DNA from: Elioraea rosea
GTDB taxonomy: Bacteria > Pseudomonadota > Alphaproteobacteria > Acetobacterales > Acetobacteraceae
Length of the DNA stretch: 64,000 bases
Reading direction: 5' to 3'
Assembly: GCF_007644105.1 (NCBI RefSeq)
Contig: NZ_VFAC01000010.1
Span: 1-64,000, forward strand
This document shows, piece by piece, positions 1 to 8,390 of this stretch (position 1 is its first letter; every line of letters starts with the position of its first letter). Position numbers and translations under genes: made by a program. A model generated the notes under the pieces. It searched no databases, was not told the origin of the DNA, and saw only the letters and a list, made by a program, of their open reading frames with translations.

Positions 1-1
1 G

Positions 2-976
2 GCCGAGGATGCCGCCCGCGAGGCAGCGGAACGGCAGCGCGCCGCGATCGAGGCGGCCCGCGCGCTCGCCGACACCCGCCGCCAGCTCGAGGACGAGCGC
101 GCGCAGCTCGAGCGGATGCGCGAGCAGATCGCCGCGCTCGACCGCCAGGTGACGACAGGCCGCGAGACGATCGAGCTGCGCCTCTCCGACATCGCGCGGC
201 TCGAGGGCCAGGTGCAGGCGCTGACGGCGTTGCGCGACGAGCTCGAGCGCCGAGTTGCGGAGGTCGCGGCCCGCGCAGCCTCGGAGGAGGAGCGCCGCGC
301 GGCCACGGCGCGGCTGCTCGACGAGGAACGCCGCCTCGGCGAGAGCGCGCGCGCGCAGGTCGCGCTTCTCAACCGGCAGATCGAGGAGCTTCGCGCGCAG
401 ATCGCCCGCGTCAGCGGCGCGCTCGAGGCGGCGGAGGCGGAGGGTCGCGACAAGGACGCGCAGATCGCCAATCTCGGCCAGCGCCTCAACCTCGCGCTCG
501 CCGCCCGCGTCGAGGAGCTGCAGCGCTACCGGAGCGAATTCTTCGGCCGGCTTCGCGAGGTGCTCGGCAACCGGCAGGGAATCCAGGTCGTCGGCGACCG
601 GTTCGTGTTCCAGTCGGAGGTGCTGTTCCCCGTCGGCAGCGCAGACCTCCAGGCCGAGGGGGTGGAGCAGATCCGCCAGATCGCCGGCGTGATCCGCGAG
701 ATCGCCAACGACATTCCCCCCGAGGTGAACTGGATCCTCCGCGTCGACGGCCACGCCGACCGCACGCCCATCGCCGGCACGGGGCGCTTCACCACGAACT
801 GGGAGCTTTCCGCCGCGCGCGCCATCACCGTGGTGCGGCTCCTCGCGCTGCTCGGCGTGCCGGAGAACCGCCTCGCCGCGACCGGCTTCGGTGAGTTCCA
901 GCCGCTCGATGCCACCGAAGGTCCGGCCGCCTTCGCCCGCAACCGTCGTATCGAGCTCCGGCTCACCGATCGATGA
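2..976 (+). CDS. OmpA/MotB-type peptidoglycan-binding protein with coiled coil (5' truncated)
   Basis: The reading frame is open from base 2 and has no start inside the window, so the N terminus is missing. Residues encoded up to about base 520 are an Ala/Glu/Arg-rich coiled coil (heptads such as RRQLEDERAQLERM). The last ~150 residues are an OmpA/MotB C-terminal domain, with FPVGSADLQ, the VDGHADRTP motif and NRRIELRL at the end, which in this family binds diaminopimelate of peptidoglycan. The missing N terminus probably carries a membrane anchor, as in MotB-like and cell-wall tether proteins; that part is inference. An internal ATG at 116 is in frame but lies inside the coiled coil and is unlikely to be the start. 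The stop codon overlaps the start of upp by 4 bases (ATGA), so the two are probably co-transcribed. Confidence 0.8.
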   Translation, partial: AEDAAREAAERQRAAIEAARALADTRRQLEDERAQLERMREQIAALDRQVTTGRETIELRLSDIARLEGQVQALTALRDELERRVAEVAARAASEEERRAATARLLDEERRLGESARAQVALLNRQIEELRAQIARVSGALEAAEAEGRDKDAQIANLGQRLNLALAARVEELQRYRSEFFGRLREVLGNRQGIQVVGDRFVFQSEVLFPVGSADLQAEGVEQIRQIAGVIREIANDIPPEVNWILRVDGHADRTPIAGTGRFTTNWELSAARAITVVRLLALLGVPENRLAATGFGEFQPLDATEGPAAFARNRRIELRLTDR

Positions 977-1599
977 CGCCCCTGCTTCTCGATCACCCGC
1001 TCGCGGCCGACGCGCTGGCCGTGCTGCGGCGATCGGGGACGGCGCCGCCCGCGTTCCGCGCCGCGCTCGGGCGCATCGCCCTGCTCCTTGCCGCGGAGGC
1101 GACACGCGGGCTCGCCACCCGCACCAAGCGCATCACCACGCCGCTCGAGGAGGCCGAGGTACCGGTGCTTGGGTCGAAGCTTCCCTGCCTCGTCCCTGTC
1201 CTGCGTGCCGGCCTCGCCCTGCTCGACGGGTTCCAGACGCTCCTGCCCGACGCGCCGGTCGCGCATTTCGGCGCCTGGCGCGACCACGAGACGCTCAAGC
1301 CCGTCGAGTACTACTTCAAGGCGCCGGCCGATCTCGGGGAGCGCGGGGCGATCGTGCTCGACCCCATGCTCGCGACAGGCGGCACGGCGATCGCCGCGGT
1401 CTCGCGGCTGCGGGCCGGCGGCGCCGGGGACGTCACGGTCGCCGCCGTTCTGGCAGCCCCCGAGGGCGTCGCTGCCCTCGCTGCCGCCCACCCCGAGGCG
1501 CGCGTCCTCGCCGCCGCGCTCGACCGCGGGCTCGACCACAGGGGCTACATCGTGCCGGGCCTCGGCGATGCCGGGGACAGGGCCTTCGCGACCTCCTGA
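973..1599 (+). CDS. upp: Uracil phosphoribosyltransferase
   Basis: Converts uracil and PRPP to UMP in the cytosolic pyrimidine salvage pathway. The 208-residue length matches the family. The PRPP-binding loop is clear (VLDPMLATGGTA), the uracil-binding end reads GYIVPGLGDAGDR, and the N-terminal TKRITTPLEEAEV segment is typical of Upp. The ATG overlaps the stop of the preceding envelope-protein gene by 4 bases, suggesting translational coupling although the two products have no evident functional link. The usual terminal FGT motif is FAT here, a minor change. Confidence is high. Confidence 0.95.
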   Translation: MTPLLLDHPLAADALAVLRRSGTAPPAFRAALGRIALLLAAEATRGLATRTKRITTPLEEAEVPVLGSKLPCLVPVLRAGLALLDGFQTLLPDAPVAHFGAWRDHETLKPVEYYFKAPADLGERGAIVLDPMLATGGTAIAAVSRLRAGGAGDVTVAAVLAAPEGVAALAAAHPEARVLAAALDRGLDHRGYIVPGLGDAGDRAFATS

Positions 1600-1702
1600 T
1601 TCAAGCCTGGGCTGATCCAGCGCAAGGACGCGGTGACGGAATAGTCGCACCACCGATCCTGAAGCGCCGCTATGCTGCGGGCGCGAAAGACAGGAGGCGG
1701 CC

Positions 1703-3922
1703 ATGCCCCAGTTCGATCCGTCCCGCTTCGATGCGTCAGGCCTCGATCCGTTCGGCCTCTGGGCCTACGCCACGGATGCGGCGCAGAGGACCATCCTGTT
1801 CCTCGACGTGCTGCGCCAGCGTGGCAACCAGTACGTGGCGCACGAGGCCGAGACCGTGCCGCACGTGCTCCAGTTCGACCATGAGGTCGTGATGAAGGGC
1901 ACCGACCTGCCTCGGCCGGTGAACTACGGCCTCGTGCGCATTCCCCCGCCCGAGGGCGCGCCGGTGCCACGACCCGGGGCGCGGCCCTTCGTGGTGGTCG
2001 ACCCCCGCGCAGGCCACGGTCCAGGCATCGGCGGGTTCAAGCCCGACAGCGAGATCGGCATGGCGATCGCGGCCGGGCACGCCTGCTACTTCATCGGCTT
2101 CACCCCGCGGCCCATCCCAGGCCAGACGATCGAGGACGTCGCGCTCGCCGAAGCCGCGTTCGTTGCCGAAGTGGCGCAGCGCCATCCCGAGGCGGAGGGC
2201 CCGCCCTGCGTCATCGGCAACTGCCAGGCCGGCTGGCAGACGATGATCGCGGCGGCCGCGCGGCCCGGCGTCTTCGGCCCGATCATCCTCGCCGGCGCCC
2301 CGCTCTCCTACTGGAACGGACAGCGCGGCTTCGCACCGATGCGCTACACGGGCGGCATGCTCGGCGGCTCGTGGCCCGCGCATCTGCTCGGCGATGCCGG
2401 CGGCGGCGTGTTCGACGGCGCCTGGCTCGTGACGAATTTTGAGCAGCTCAACCCCGCCAACACGTACTGGACCAAGCAGTACAACCTCTGGCGCAAGGTC
2501 GACACAGAGGGGCCGCGCTATCTCGGCTTCGAGCGCTGGTGGGGCGGGCATGTGCTGCTCGGCGCCGAGGAGATCGCCTGGATCGTCGACACGCTCTTCG
2601 TCGGCAACCGGCTGGCCTCCTGCGGCGTGCGTCTCGCCGACGGCACGCAGATCGATCTCCGTTCCGTGCCCGGGCCGATCGTCGTGTTCTGCTCGCGCGG
2701 CGACGACATCACCCCGCCGGGCCAGGCGCTCGGCTGGATCACCGATCTCTACGCGTCGGAGGACGAGATCCGGGCGCATGGGCAGACGATCGTCTATTGC
2801 GTGCACGACACGATCGGCCATCTCGGCATCTTCGTCTCCTCCTCCGTTTCGAAGAAGGAACACCGCGAGTTCACCGAGAACATCGACCTGATCGACATCC
2901 TTCCGCCCGGGCTCTACGAGGCGGTGATCAGGCCACGCAAGGGCGCTGCGGGGGAGGCGCTGGTCGAGGGCGACTTCTTCGTCTCCTTCGAGCCCCGTCG
3001 GCTCGACGACATCCGCGCCTACGGCATCAACGGCGAGCAGGACGACCGCGCCTTTGCCGCCGCCGCGCGGGTCTCCGAGGCGATGCTCGGGCTCTACAGG
3101 CTCTGGCTCGGCCCGGCGCTGCGTGCGGCGGCGAGCCCCGCGCTCGGCGACTGGGCGCGGCGGATGCATCCCGCGCGCCTGCCCTACGAGCTGATGACCG
3201 ACCGCAACCCCCTCGTCCGGCCGCTCGAGGCCATTGCGGAGAATGTCCGTTCTTCGCGCGCGCCGGCAGCACCCGACAACCCCTTCGTCGCGATGCAGGA
3301 CGTGGCGGCGGACGCGATCGCGGGCACGCTCGAGCTTTGGGGCCGCGCGCGCGACGCGATGGTCGAGACGAAGTTCTTCGCGATCTACGGCTCGCCGCTG
3401 GTGCAGGCCCTTGCCGGCGTCTCCGGCTCGGCGCCGATCCGCCACAGCCCGGGGCAGGATCCCGGCAACGAGGCGGAGCTCGGGCGCCTCGACACCGCGC
3501 TCCGCGCCCGCATGGCCGTGGGCGGCACGCGGGAGGGCTTCGTGCGAAGCCTCGTGCACGTGCTCGAGATGCGCGCGGCCGACGAGCGGAGCTTCGAGGT
3601 GCTCGAGCGCATGCGCAGCTCCGTCCCCGAGCGGATGACGCTCGCGGCCTTCAAGGCGATGCTGCGCGAGCAATGCGCGCTGATGCGGCTCGACCGTGCG
3701 GCCGCGCTCGCCGCCATTCCCGCGATGGTTCCCGAGGACGCCGCGACACGCGAACGCGTGCTCGCCGCGATCCGCGATGTCGCGCAGGCGACCGGCCCGC
3801 TCGAGGGCGAGGCGCTCGCGCGCTACGAGGAGGTGGCACGCCTGCTCGGCGGCCGCCGCGCAGCGAACGACCCGACGCGCCCGGCGCCGGAGCCGCAGAA
3901 GCGGCGGCCGAAGGCGCGCTGA
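1703..3922 (+). CDS. DUF3141 family alpha/beta hydrolase (PHA synthase/depolymerase-like)
   Basis: A 739-residue protein of the DUF3141 family, distantly related to class III polyhydroxyalkanoate synthases and depolymerases. A nucleophile elbow GNCQAGW sits near residues 172-178, with Cys in the nucleophile position as in PHA synthases. A plausible acid SRGDDITPPGQ lies near 331-340 and a histidine in DTIGHLGIF near 372. The ~300 C-terminal residues are helical and specific to the family. Substrate and reaction are not established for DUF3141 proteins, so a role in PHB or acyl metabolism is inference. AGGAGG stands 6-7 bases before the ATG. The gene converges on the next one with only 3 bases between stop codons; GCCGAAGGC (3907-3915) and GCCTTCGGC (3933-3941) form a small inverted repeat across both stops. 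Confidence 0.85.
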   Translation: MPQFDPSRFDASGLDPFGLWAYATDAAQRTILFLDVLRQRGNQYVAHEAETVPHVLQFDHEVVMKGTDLPRPVNYGLVRIPPPEGAPVPRPGARPFVVVDPRAGHGPGIGGFKPDSEIGMAIAAGHACYFIGFTPRPIPGQTIEDVALAEAAFVAEVAQRHPEAEGPPCVIGNCQAGWQTMIAAAARPGVFGPIILAGAPLSYWNGQRGFAPMRYTGGMLGGSWPAHLLGDAGGGVFDGAWLVTNFEQLNPANTYWTKQYNLWRKVDTEGPRYLGFERWWGGHVLLGAEEIAWIVDTLFVGNRLASCGVRLADGTQIDLRSVPGPIVVFCSRGDDITPPGQALGWITDLYASEDEIRAHGQTIVYCVHDTIGHLGIFVSSSVSKKEHREFTENIDLIDILPPGLYEAVIRPRKGAAGEALVEGDFFVSFEPRRLDDIRAYGINGEQDDRAFAAAARVSEAMLGLYRLWLGPALRAAASPALGDWARRMHPARLPYELMTDRNPLVRPLEAIAENVRSSRAPAAPDNPFVAMQDVAADAIAGTLELWGRARDAMVETKFFAIYGSPLVQALAGVSGSAPIRHSPGQDPGNEAELGRLDTALRARMAVGGTREGFVRSLVHVLEMRAADERSFEVLERMRSSVPERMTLAAFKAMLREQCALMRLDRAAALAAIPAMVPEDAATRERVLAAIRDVAQATGPLEGEALARYEEVARLLGGRRAANDPTRPAPEPQKRRPKAR

Positions 3923-3925
3923 GAG

Positions 3926-4882
3926 CTAGCCGGCCTTCGGCGCGCCCGCGGCGAGCCAGGCAAGCACCGCCTCGAGCGCCTCGCCGTAGAACTGCCGGAA
4001 GATCGGCGCGGCCGAGAAGCCGAGATGCGGCGACAGGACCGTGTTCGGCGCGGAACGGATCGGGTGGTCATCGGGCACGGGCTCGGTGCCGTACACGTCG
4101 AGCCCCGCACGGATCCGCCCCTCGGACAGCGCGCGAAGGAGGGCCGCTTCGTCGACGAGCGGCCCCCGCGCGGTGTTGACCAGGATCGCGCCGGGCTTCA
4201 TCGCGCCGAGCGCCTCGGCATCGACGATGCCGCGCGTGCGCTCGCTCAACACGACATGCAGCGACACCGCGTCGCTCTCGGCGAACAGCGTGCGCTTGTC
4301 GACCGCGACGGCGCCGCCTTCGGCCGCGCGCTCCGGCGTGAGGTTCTGGCTCCAGGCGATCACCCGCATGCCGAAGGCCCGGCCCATCCCAGCGACGCGG
4401 GCGCCGATGCGGCCGAGCCCGAGCAGCCCGAGCGTTCGCCCCTCGAGAACCATTCCCGCCGGCACGCCATCCTGCCAGCGCCCCCGGCGCATCCCGGCAT
4501 CGCCCTCGGTGAGGCCACGCGCGCAGGCGAGAAGCAGCGCGAAGGCGAGTTCGCCCGTCGCCGCCGGAACGAGGTCGCCCCCGGTCGTCGACAGCACGAT
4601 GCCGCGCGCGCGGCAGGCCTCCTGGTCGAGCGTGCCGGGGATGCGGCCGGTCTGGGCGATGAAGCGGAGCCTGGGCAGCCTGGTGATCAGCGAGCCAGGG
4701 AAGAAGGTGCGCTCGCGCGTCGGCACGAGGATATCGAACGGCGCGAGCGCCTTCGCCGCCTCGTCCTCGCTCGCGAAGGGCCGCTCGAACACCTCCATCT
4801 TCACGCCATGCGGCGCGAGCCTCTCCCAGGGGGCGGAGGCCTTCGCGACGCCGAGCCAGTCATCCAGCACCGCAAGCTTCAA
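3926..4882 (-). CDS. D-2-hydroxyacid dehydrogenase family protein
   Basis: A 318-residue NAD(P)-dependent D-isomer 2-hydroxyacid dehydrogenase (the SerA/GhrA/formate dehydrogenase fold). The Rossmann motif is GLLGLGRIGARVAG. The catalytic triad is visible as Arg in NTARGPLVDE, Glu in DVYGTEPVPDDHP and His in LSPHLGFS. The substrate could be glyoxylate, hydroxypyruvate or another 2-keto acid; the sequence does not decide. It lies downstream of the alpha-E/ATP-grasp pair on the same strand with a 37-base gap, so it may belong to the same transcript, but the link is not a classical one. Confidence 0.9.
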   Translation of the reverse strand: MKLAVLDDWLGVAKASAPWERLAPHGVKMEVFERPFASEDEAAKALAPFDILVPTRERTFFPGSLITRLPRLRFIAQTGRIPGTLDQEACRARGIVLSTTGGDLVPAATGELAFALLLACARGLTEGDAGMRRGRWQDGVPAGMVLEGRTLGLLGLGRIGARVAGMGRAFGMRVIAWSQNLTPERAAEGGAVAVDKRTLFAESDAVSLHVVLSERTRGIVDAEALGAMKPGAILVNTARGPLVDEAALLRALSEGRIRAGLDVYGTEPVPDDHPIRSAPNTVLSPHLGFSAAPIFRQFYGEALEAVLAWLAAGAPKAG

Positions 4883-4919
4883 CGGAAACGCTCCCTACTG
4901 CTCCTGCGACTGCATCGCG

Positions 4920-5924
4920 TCACTGGTCCTGCGACTGCGTCGCGCTGGGCCGCCAGTCCCGGAAGAAGGCCGTGCCGATCGAGCCGGAGATGGCGATCAG
5001 CATACGCTGCACCCAGTCGAGGAACTCGTGCAGCCCGCTGTCGACGATCCGGTCGATGTCGCGTTCCTCGAGCCCGGCGCGAAGCTCCTCGACGCGTTCT
5101 GCCGCCTCGCGGGTGCCGCGCAGCCCGTAGCGCGCGCGAAGCTGCTCGAGCGTGAACTCGGTCTGCCGCACGCAGACCAGGACGGAGCGCGGGAACGCGC
5201 CGTTCAGGAGAAGGAAATCGGCGACAGCGCGGGGCGTGAGCTCCCGGGGATGGATTCGGCGGAAGGCGTGGTAGCCGGCCGCCGCGCGCAGCAGCGCATG
5301 CCACTGCGAGAGGTCGAGCGCGGAGCCGACATCGGCGAGCGAGGGAAGAAGCAGGTGGTACTTGATGTCGAGAAGCCGCGTCGTCTGGTCTGCCCGCTCG
5401 ATGAAGCGGCCGAGCTGGAGGAAGTGCCAGCCCTGGTCGCGGTAGAACGTGCCTTCGGTGATGCCGGTATGGAGCTGCACGCTCTCCTTGATCCGCGCGC
5501 ACAGCCGCGACAGTCCGTCGCCCGCCACCTCCTCCTCGGTCAGCGCGGCGGTCCAGCCCTGGAACACGTTGAGCTGGGCCCACATCTCGGTGCTGATCAA
5601 TGGCCGCAGGGTGCGCGCGTTCTGGCGCGCCGCCGCAACGGAGGCGGGGATCGAAGTCGTGTTGTCCGTGTCGAGAAGGTAGAAGCGGCGCACCGCCTCG
5701 GGTGTGGCCGCCCCGTAGCGCCGGGCGAACTCCTTCTCGTCTGCGTTGATGCGCACGACGCTTTCCCAGGCCTGGGACGGCCGGCCGGAGGCCTCGAAGG
5801 TCTGCGTCACGTCGAGCACGCGGGCGAGGTTCTCGACGCGCTCGAGATAGCGCGCCATCCAGAACAGGCTCTCGCCGTAGCGGGCGAGAAGCGGCTGGGG
5901 GCCGGCGGAGACGATGCGGTTCAT
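4920..5924 (-). CDS. Alpha-E domain protein (DUF403)
   Basis: A 334-residue all-helical protein of the alpha-E family. Diagnostic stretches are the N-terminal ESLFWMARYLERVENLAR and the central LGRFIERADQTTRLLD. Members nearly always occur beside a circularly permuted ATP-grasp enzyme and often a transglutaminase-like peptidase, and have been predicted to take part in synthesis or processing of a peptide or peptide-tagged product; no biochemical role is firmly known. Here the ATP-grasp partner is immediately upstream with a 1-base gap. No transglutaminase-like gene lies in the neighbourhood. The C-terminal codons and stop are duplicated just downstream (4902-4945). Confidence 0.9.
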   Translation of the reverse strand: MNRIVSAGPQPLLARYGESLFWMARYLERVENLARVLDVTQTFEASGRPSQAWESVVRINADEKEFARRYGAATPEAVRRFYLLDTDNTTSIPASVAAARQNARTLRPLISTEMWAQLNVFQGWTAALTEEEVAGDGLSRLCARIKESVQLHTGITEGTFYRDQGWHFLQLGRFIERADQTTRLLDIKYHLLLPSLADVGSALDLSQWHALLRAAAGYHAFRRIHPRELTPRAVADFLLLNGAFPRSVLVCVRQTEFTLEQLRARYGLRGTREAAERVEELRAGLEERDIDRIVDSGLHEFLDWVQRMLIAISGSIGTAFFRDWRPSATQSQDQ

Positions 5925-5925
5925 C

Positions 5926-7455
5926 TCACTCGTCCACCAGCACCCAGGTGTCCTTGGAGCCGCCGCCCTGCGAGGAGTTCACTACGAGGCTTCCGGGCTT
6001 CAGCGCAACGCGGGTGAGCCCGCCCGGTAGCACCCAGGTGTCGCGCCCGGTGATGGCGTAGGGGCGGAGGTCGAGATGGCGGGGGCGCAGCCCGTCCGGC
6101 GTCAGGGTGGGGCAGACGGAGAGGCCGATCACCGGCTGGCTGATCCAGTTGGCAGGGTCGGCGAGCAGCTTCTCCCGGCAGGCCTCGAGCTCTGCCTTGG
6201 TCGCGCGCGGCCCGATGGTGATGCCGTAGCCGCCCGATTCGCCGACCGGCTTGACCACGAGGTTGGCGAGATCGGCGAGCGTCGCGGCCAGTCCGTCCGG
6301 CTCGCGGCAGATGCGCGTCTCGACGTTCTGCAGGATCGGGTCCTCCGCGAGGTAGTAGCGGATGATGCGCGGCATGTAGGCGTAAAGGGCCTTGTCGTCT
6401 GCCACCCCGGTGCCGACGGCATTGGCGAGCGCCACGTTGCCCTTGCGCCAGGCGGCGATCAGGCCTGGCACGCCGAGCATGCTGTCGGGGCGGAACACGG
6501 TCGGGTCGAGGAAGGTGTCGTCGATGCGGCGGTAGATCGTGTGCACGGGCGCGTGCCCGGCGGTGGTGCGCATGAACACCCGGTCGTTCTCGACGACGAG
6601 GTCGGGCCCTTCGACAAGCGGCACGCCCATCTCGCGGGCGAGGAACACGTGCTCGAAATAGGCCGAGTTGTAGATGCCGGGCGAGAGCAGCACGACCTGC
6701 GGATCGTCCACGCCTTCCGGCGCGATCGCGCACATCGCCTCCTGCAGCTTGATGCCATAGCCGTCGACCGGGCGGAGCCGGATGCCGTGCATCAGGTCCG
6801 GGAAGGCGCGCAGCATCGCGTGCCGGTTCTCGATCACGTAGGAGACGCCCGAGGGGGTTCGGGCATTGTCCTCGAGCACGCGGAACTCGCCCGCCTCGTC
6901 GCGCACGATATCGGTGCCGCAGATATGCACGTAGGTTCCGAAGGGCACCGGGAAATCTTGCATCTCCGGCCGGTAGTTCGGGTTGCCGAGGACGAGGTCC
7001 TCCGGCACCACGCCGTCCTTCAGGATCTTCCTTCCGTTGTAGACGTCGCGCAGGAACAGGTTCAGCGCCGTCACGCGCTGCTTCACGCCCGCCTCGAGCG
7101 TGCGCCACTCGGCCGCCGTGATGACGCGGGGCACCATGTCGAAGGGCAGGATGCGGTCGATCGCAGTCGCGTCGGAGTAGACGGTGAAGGTGATGCCGAG
7201 GTTGAACAGGTCACGCTCGGCTGCGGCGGACCGCCTCCGGAGTTCCTCGACCGGAAGGGCCGCAAGCCGGCGCAGAATGGTGCCGAGCGCGCCGCCGTCG
7301 CCCGGCCGGCGCGAGGTGAGCTCGCAGATGAAGCTCGCCGGGTCATAGCCCGGGAGCATGATGGGCGCATCCTGCGCGCCAACAGGCTCCGCCGTCGCCT
7401 GCAGGGGCAGCCCGGCCATGGTCGATCCAGGCACGCCGCTCGTCTCCCCGTCCAT
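5926..7455 (-). CDS. Circularly permuted type 2 ATP-grasp protein (DUF404/DUF407)
   Basis: A 509-residue protein of the circularly permuted ATP-grasp family. Recognisable blocks include FTVYSD near residue 90, VLEDNARTPSGVSYV and VKPVGESGGYGITIGPRAT, the last being the nucleotide-binding loop and its flanking Lys. ATP-grasp enzymes ligate a carboxylate to an amine or thiol through an acyl phosphate, and a peptide-ligase-like reaction is predicted for this group. The start is supported by GGAGGA 7 bases before ATG at 7455. It forms a two-gene operon with the alpha-E protein downstream; the reading TGAGATG shows the stop and next start nearly touching. Confidence 0.9.
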   Translation of the reverse strand: MDGETSGVPGSTMAGLPLQATAEPVGAQDAPIMLPGYDPASFICELTSRRPGDGGALGTILRRLAALPVEELRRRSAAAERDLFNLGITFTVYSDATAIDRILPFDMVPRVITAAEWRTLEAGVKQRVTALNLFLRDVYNGRKILKDGVVPEDLVLGNPNYRPEMQDFPVPFGTYVHICGTDIVRDEAGEFRVLEDNARTPSGVSYVIENRHAMLRAFPDLMHGIRLRPVDGYGIKLQEAMCAIAPEGVDDPQVVLLSPGIYNSAYFEHVFLAREMGVPLVEGPDLVVENDRVFMRTTAGHAPVHTIYRRIDDTFLDPTVFRPDSMLGVPGLIAAWRKGNVALANAVGTGVADDKALYAYMPRIIRYYLAEDPILQNVETRICREPDGLAATLADLANLVVKPVGESGGYGITIGPRATKAELEACREKLLADPANWISQPVIGLSVCPTLTPDGLRPRHLDLRPYAITGRDTWVLPGGLTRVALKPGSLVVNSSQGGGSKDTWVLVDE

Positions 7456-7593
7456 CGCCGTTCCTCCGCGTTCCGCATGCGGCCGGCGCGCCTCTCCCCT
7501 GCGCGGATGCTATCGCGCGGGTATGGTGCAGCCAAGCAGCGTGGCATGGCGATGACACTCGGGTGTGCCCAGGCGGCGGGGCGACTCGAACGC

Positions 7594-7622
7594 TTGATCG
7601 GCGATGCGGTTTCACCGATACC
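7594..7622 (+). promoter_or_regulatory. Possible sigma70-type promoter for the secreted protein gene
   Basis: TTGATC (7594-7599), a 17-base spacer and GATACC (7617-7622) resemble a -35/-10 pair, 4/6 and 3/6 matches to consensus, located about 65 bases before the GTG start at 7687. In a genome this GC-rich such pairs occur by chance, so this is a weak call. Confidence 0.25.
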
Positions 7623-7686
7623 TTTGCGCCAAGAACGCGCCGGCGCTCGTCCGAGTCGCGGGCCGGGGAAGAAGGAGCCTGAACCC

Positions 7687-8184
7687 GTGCGGCATATGCT
7701 TTTGACGACCGTGACGGTCGCCGTCCTTGGCATCGCGGCGACAGGAACGGCTGTCGCCTCCTGCGTCAATGCGCGTGAGAAGTCTGCCTTCGAGCTTCGC
7801 GCGCTGCAGACGCACCTGATGGTCGGTGCCCTCTCCTGCGGCATGCACGACCGGTACAATGCCTTCGTCACCCGCTGGCAGTCCGACCTCGCCGGCGCGC
7901 ACCGGAACCTCAGCGGCTACTTCAACCGGGCCGCCGGAGGGCAGCGGGCGCTGAACGAGTACATCACCTCGCTCGCCAACGCCCAGTCGCAGGAAGGCAT
8001 CCGCCTCGGCAGCACGTTCTGCGGCAAAGTCGGCCCGCTGTTCGAGCGTGTGGCGACGATCCAGAACTCGGCCGAGCTGACGGCGGCGTCGGCCAGCGCT
8101 TCGCTGCCGCTCGCCTGGGACGTTCGCCCCTGCGAGATCCGCTCCGCCGAGCAGGCGCGGCCGGCGACGACCCAGCGCCGCTGA
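7687..8184 (+). CDS. Small secreted protein of unknown function
   Basis: A 165-residue protein with a clear Sec signal peptide (MLLTTVTVAVLGIAATGTAVAS) and a mature part of ~140 residues containing four cysteines (SCVNA, LSCGMH, TFCGK, RPCEI), which could form two disulfides in the periplasm. The GTG at 7687 is preferred because AAGGAG (7672-7677) lies 9 bases upstream; the in-frame ATG at 7696 is the alternative. The predicted fold is helical. I do not recognise the family. A strong hairpin terminator follows the stop. The neighbour on the other side of the terminator is an OmpA porin on the opposite strand. Confidence 0.7.
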   Translation: MRHMLLTTVTVAVLGIAATGTAVASCVNAREKSAFELRALQTHLMVGALSCGMHDRYNAFVTRWQSDLAGAHRNLSGYFNRAAGGQRALNEYITSLANAQSQEGIRLGSTFCGKVGPLFERVATIQNSAELTAASASASLPLAWDVRPCEIRSAEQARPATTQRR

Positions 8185-8207
8185 CCGGCTGAGACACGGC
8201 TTCAACG

Positions 8208-8245
8208 AAACGGCGCCCGGGGCAACCCGGGCGCCGTTTCCCTTT
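8208..8245 (+). terminator. Intrinsic terminator with GCAA tetraloop
   Basis: A perfect 14-bp stem, AAACGGCGCCCGGG (8208-8221) with its complement (8226-8239), closed by a GCAA tetraloop. The T residues ending the stem are followed by CCCTTT. It lies 23 bases after the stop of the secreted protein gene. Confidence 0.85.
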
Positions 8246-8334
8246 GGCCTCGTCCTTCCGGCCCGGGCCTCAGGGCCGCTGCGCCCCGCGGCCGGTCAGG
8301 CCCGTCCTTCGGTTGGCCAGGAAGGAACCGCCGG

Positions 8335-8367
8335 AAAAACAGGAAGGGCGCCCGAAGGCGCCCTTCC
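8335..8367 (-). terminator. Intrinsic terminator of the OmpA gene
   Basis: On the minus strand a perfect 11-bp stem GGAAGGGCGCC/GGCGCCCTTCC with a TTCG tetraloop is followed by TGTTTTT. It begins 23 bases after the stop codon of the OmpA gene at 8391. The T tract and position make this a convincing rho-independent terminator. Confidence 0.85.
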
Positions 8368-8390
8368 GTATCAGGCGATGATCGCTCCGC

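Noticed and set aside
1736-3673. A 645-codon open frame antisense to the DUF3141 gene
   Set aside because: Same artefact; no start signal, no domain, and the sense strand has an intact family protein.
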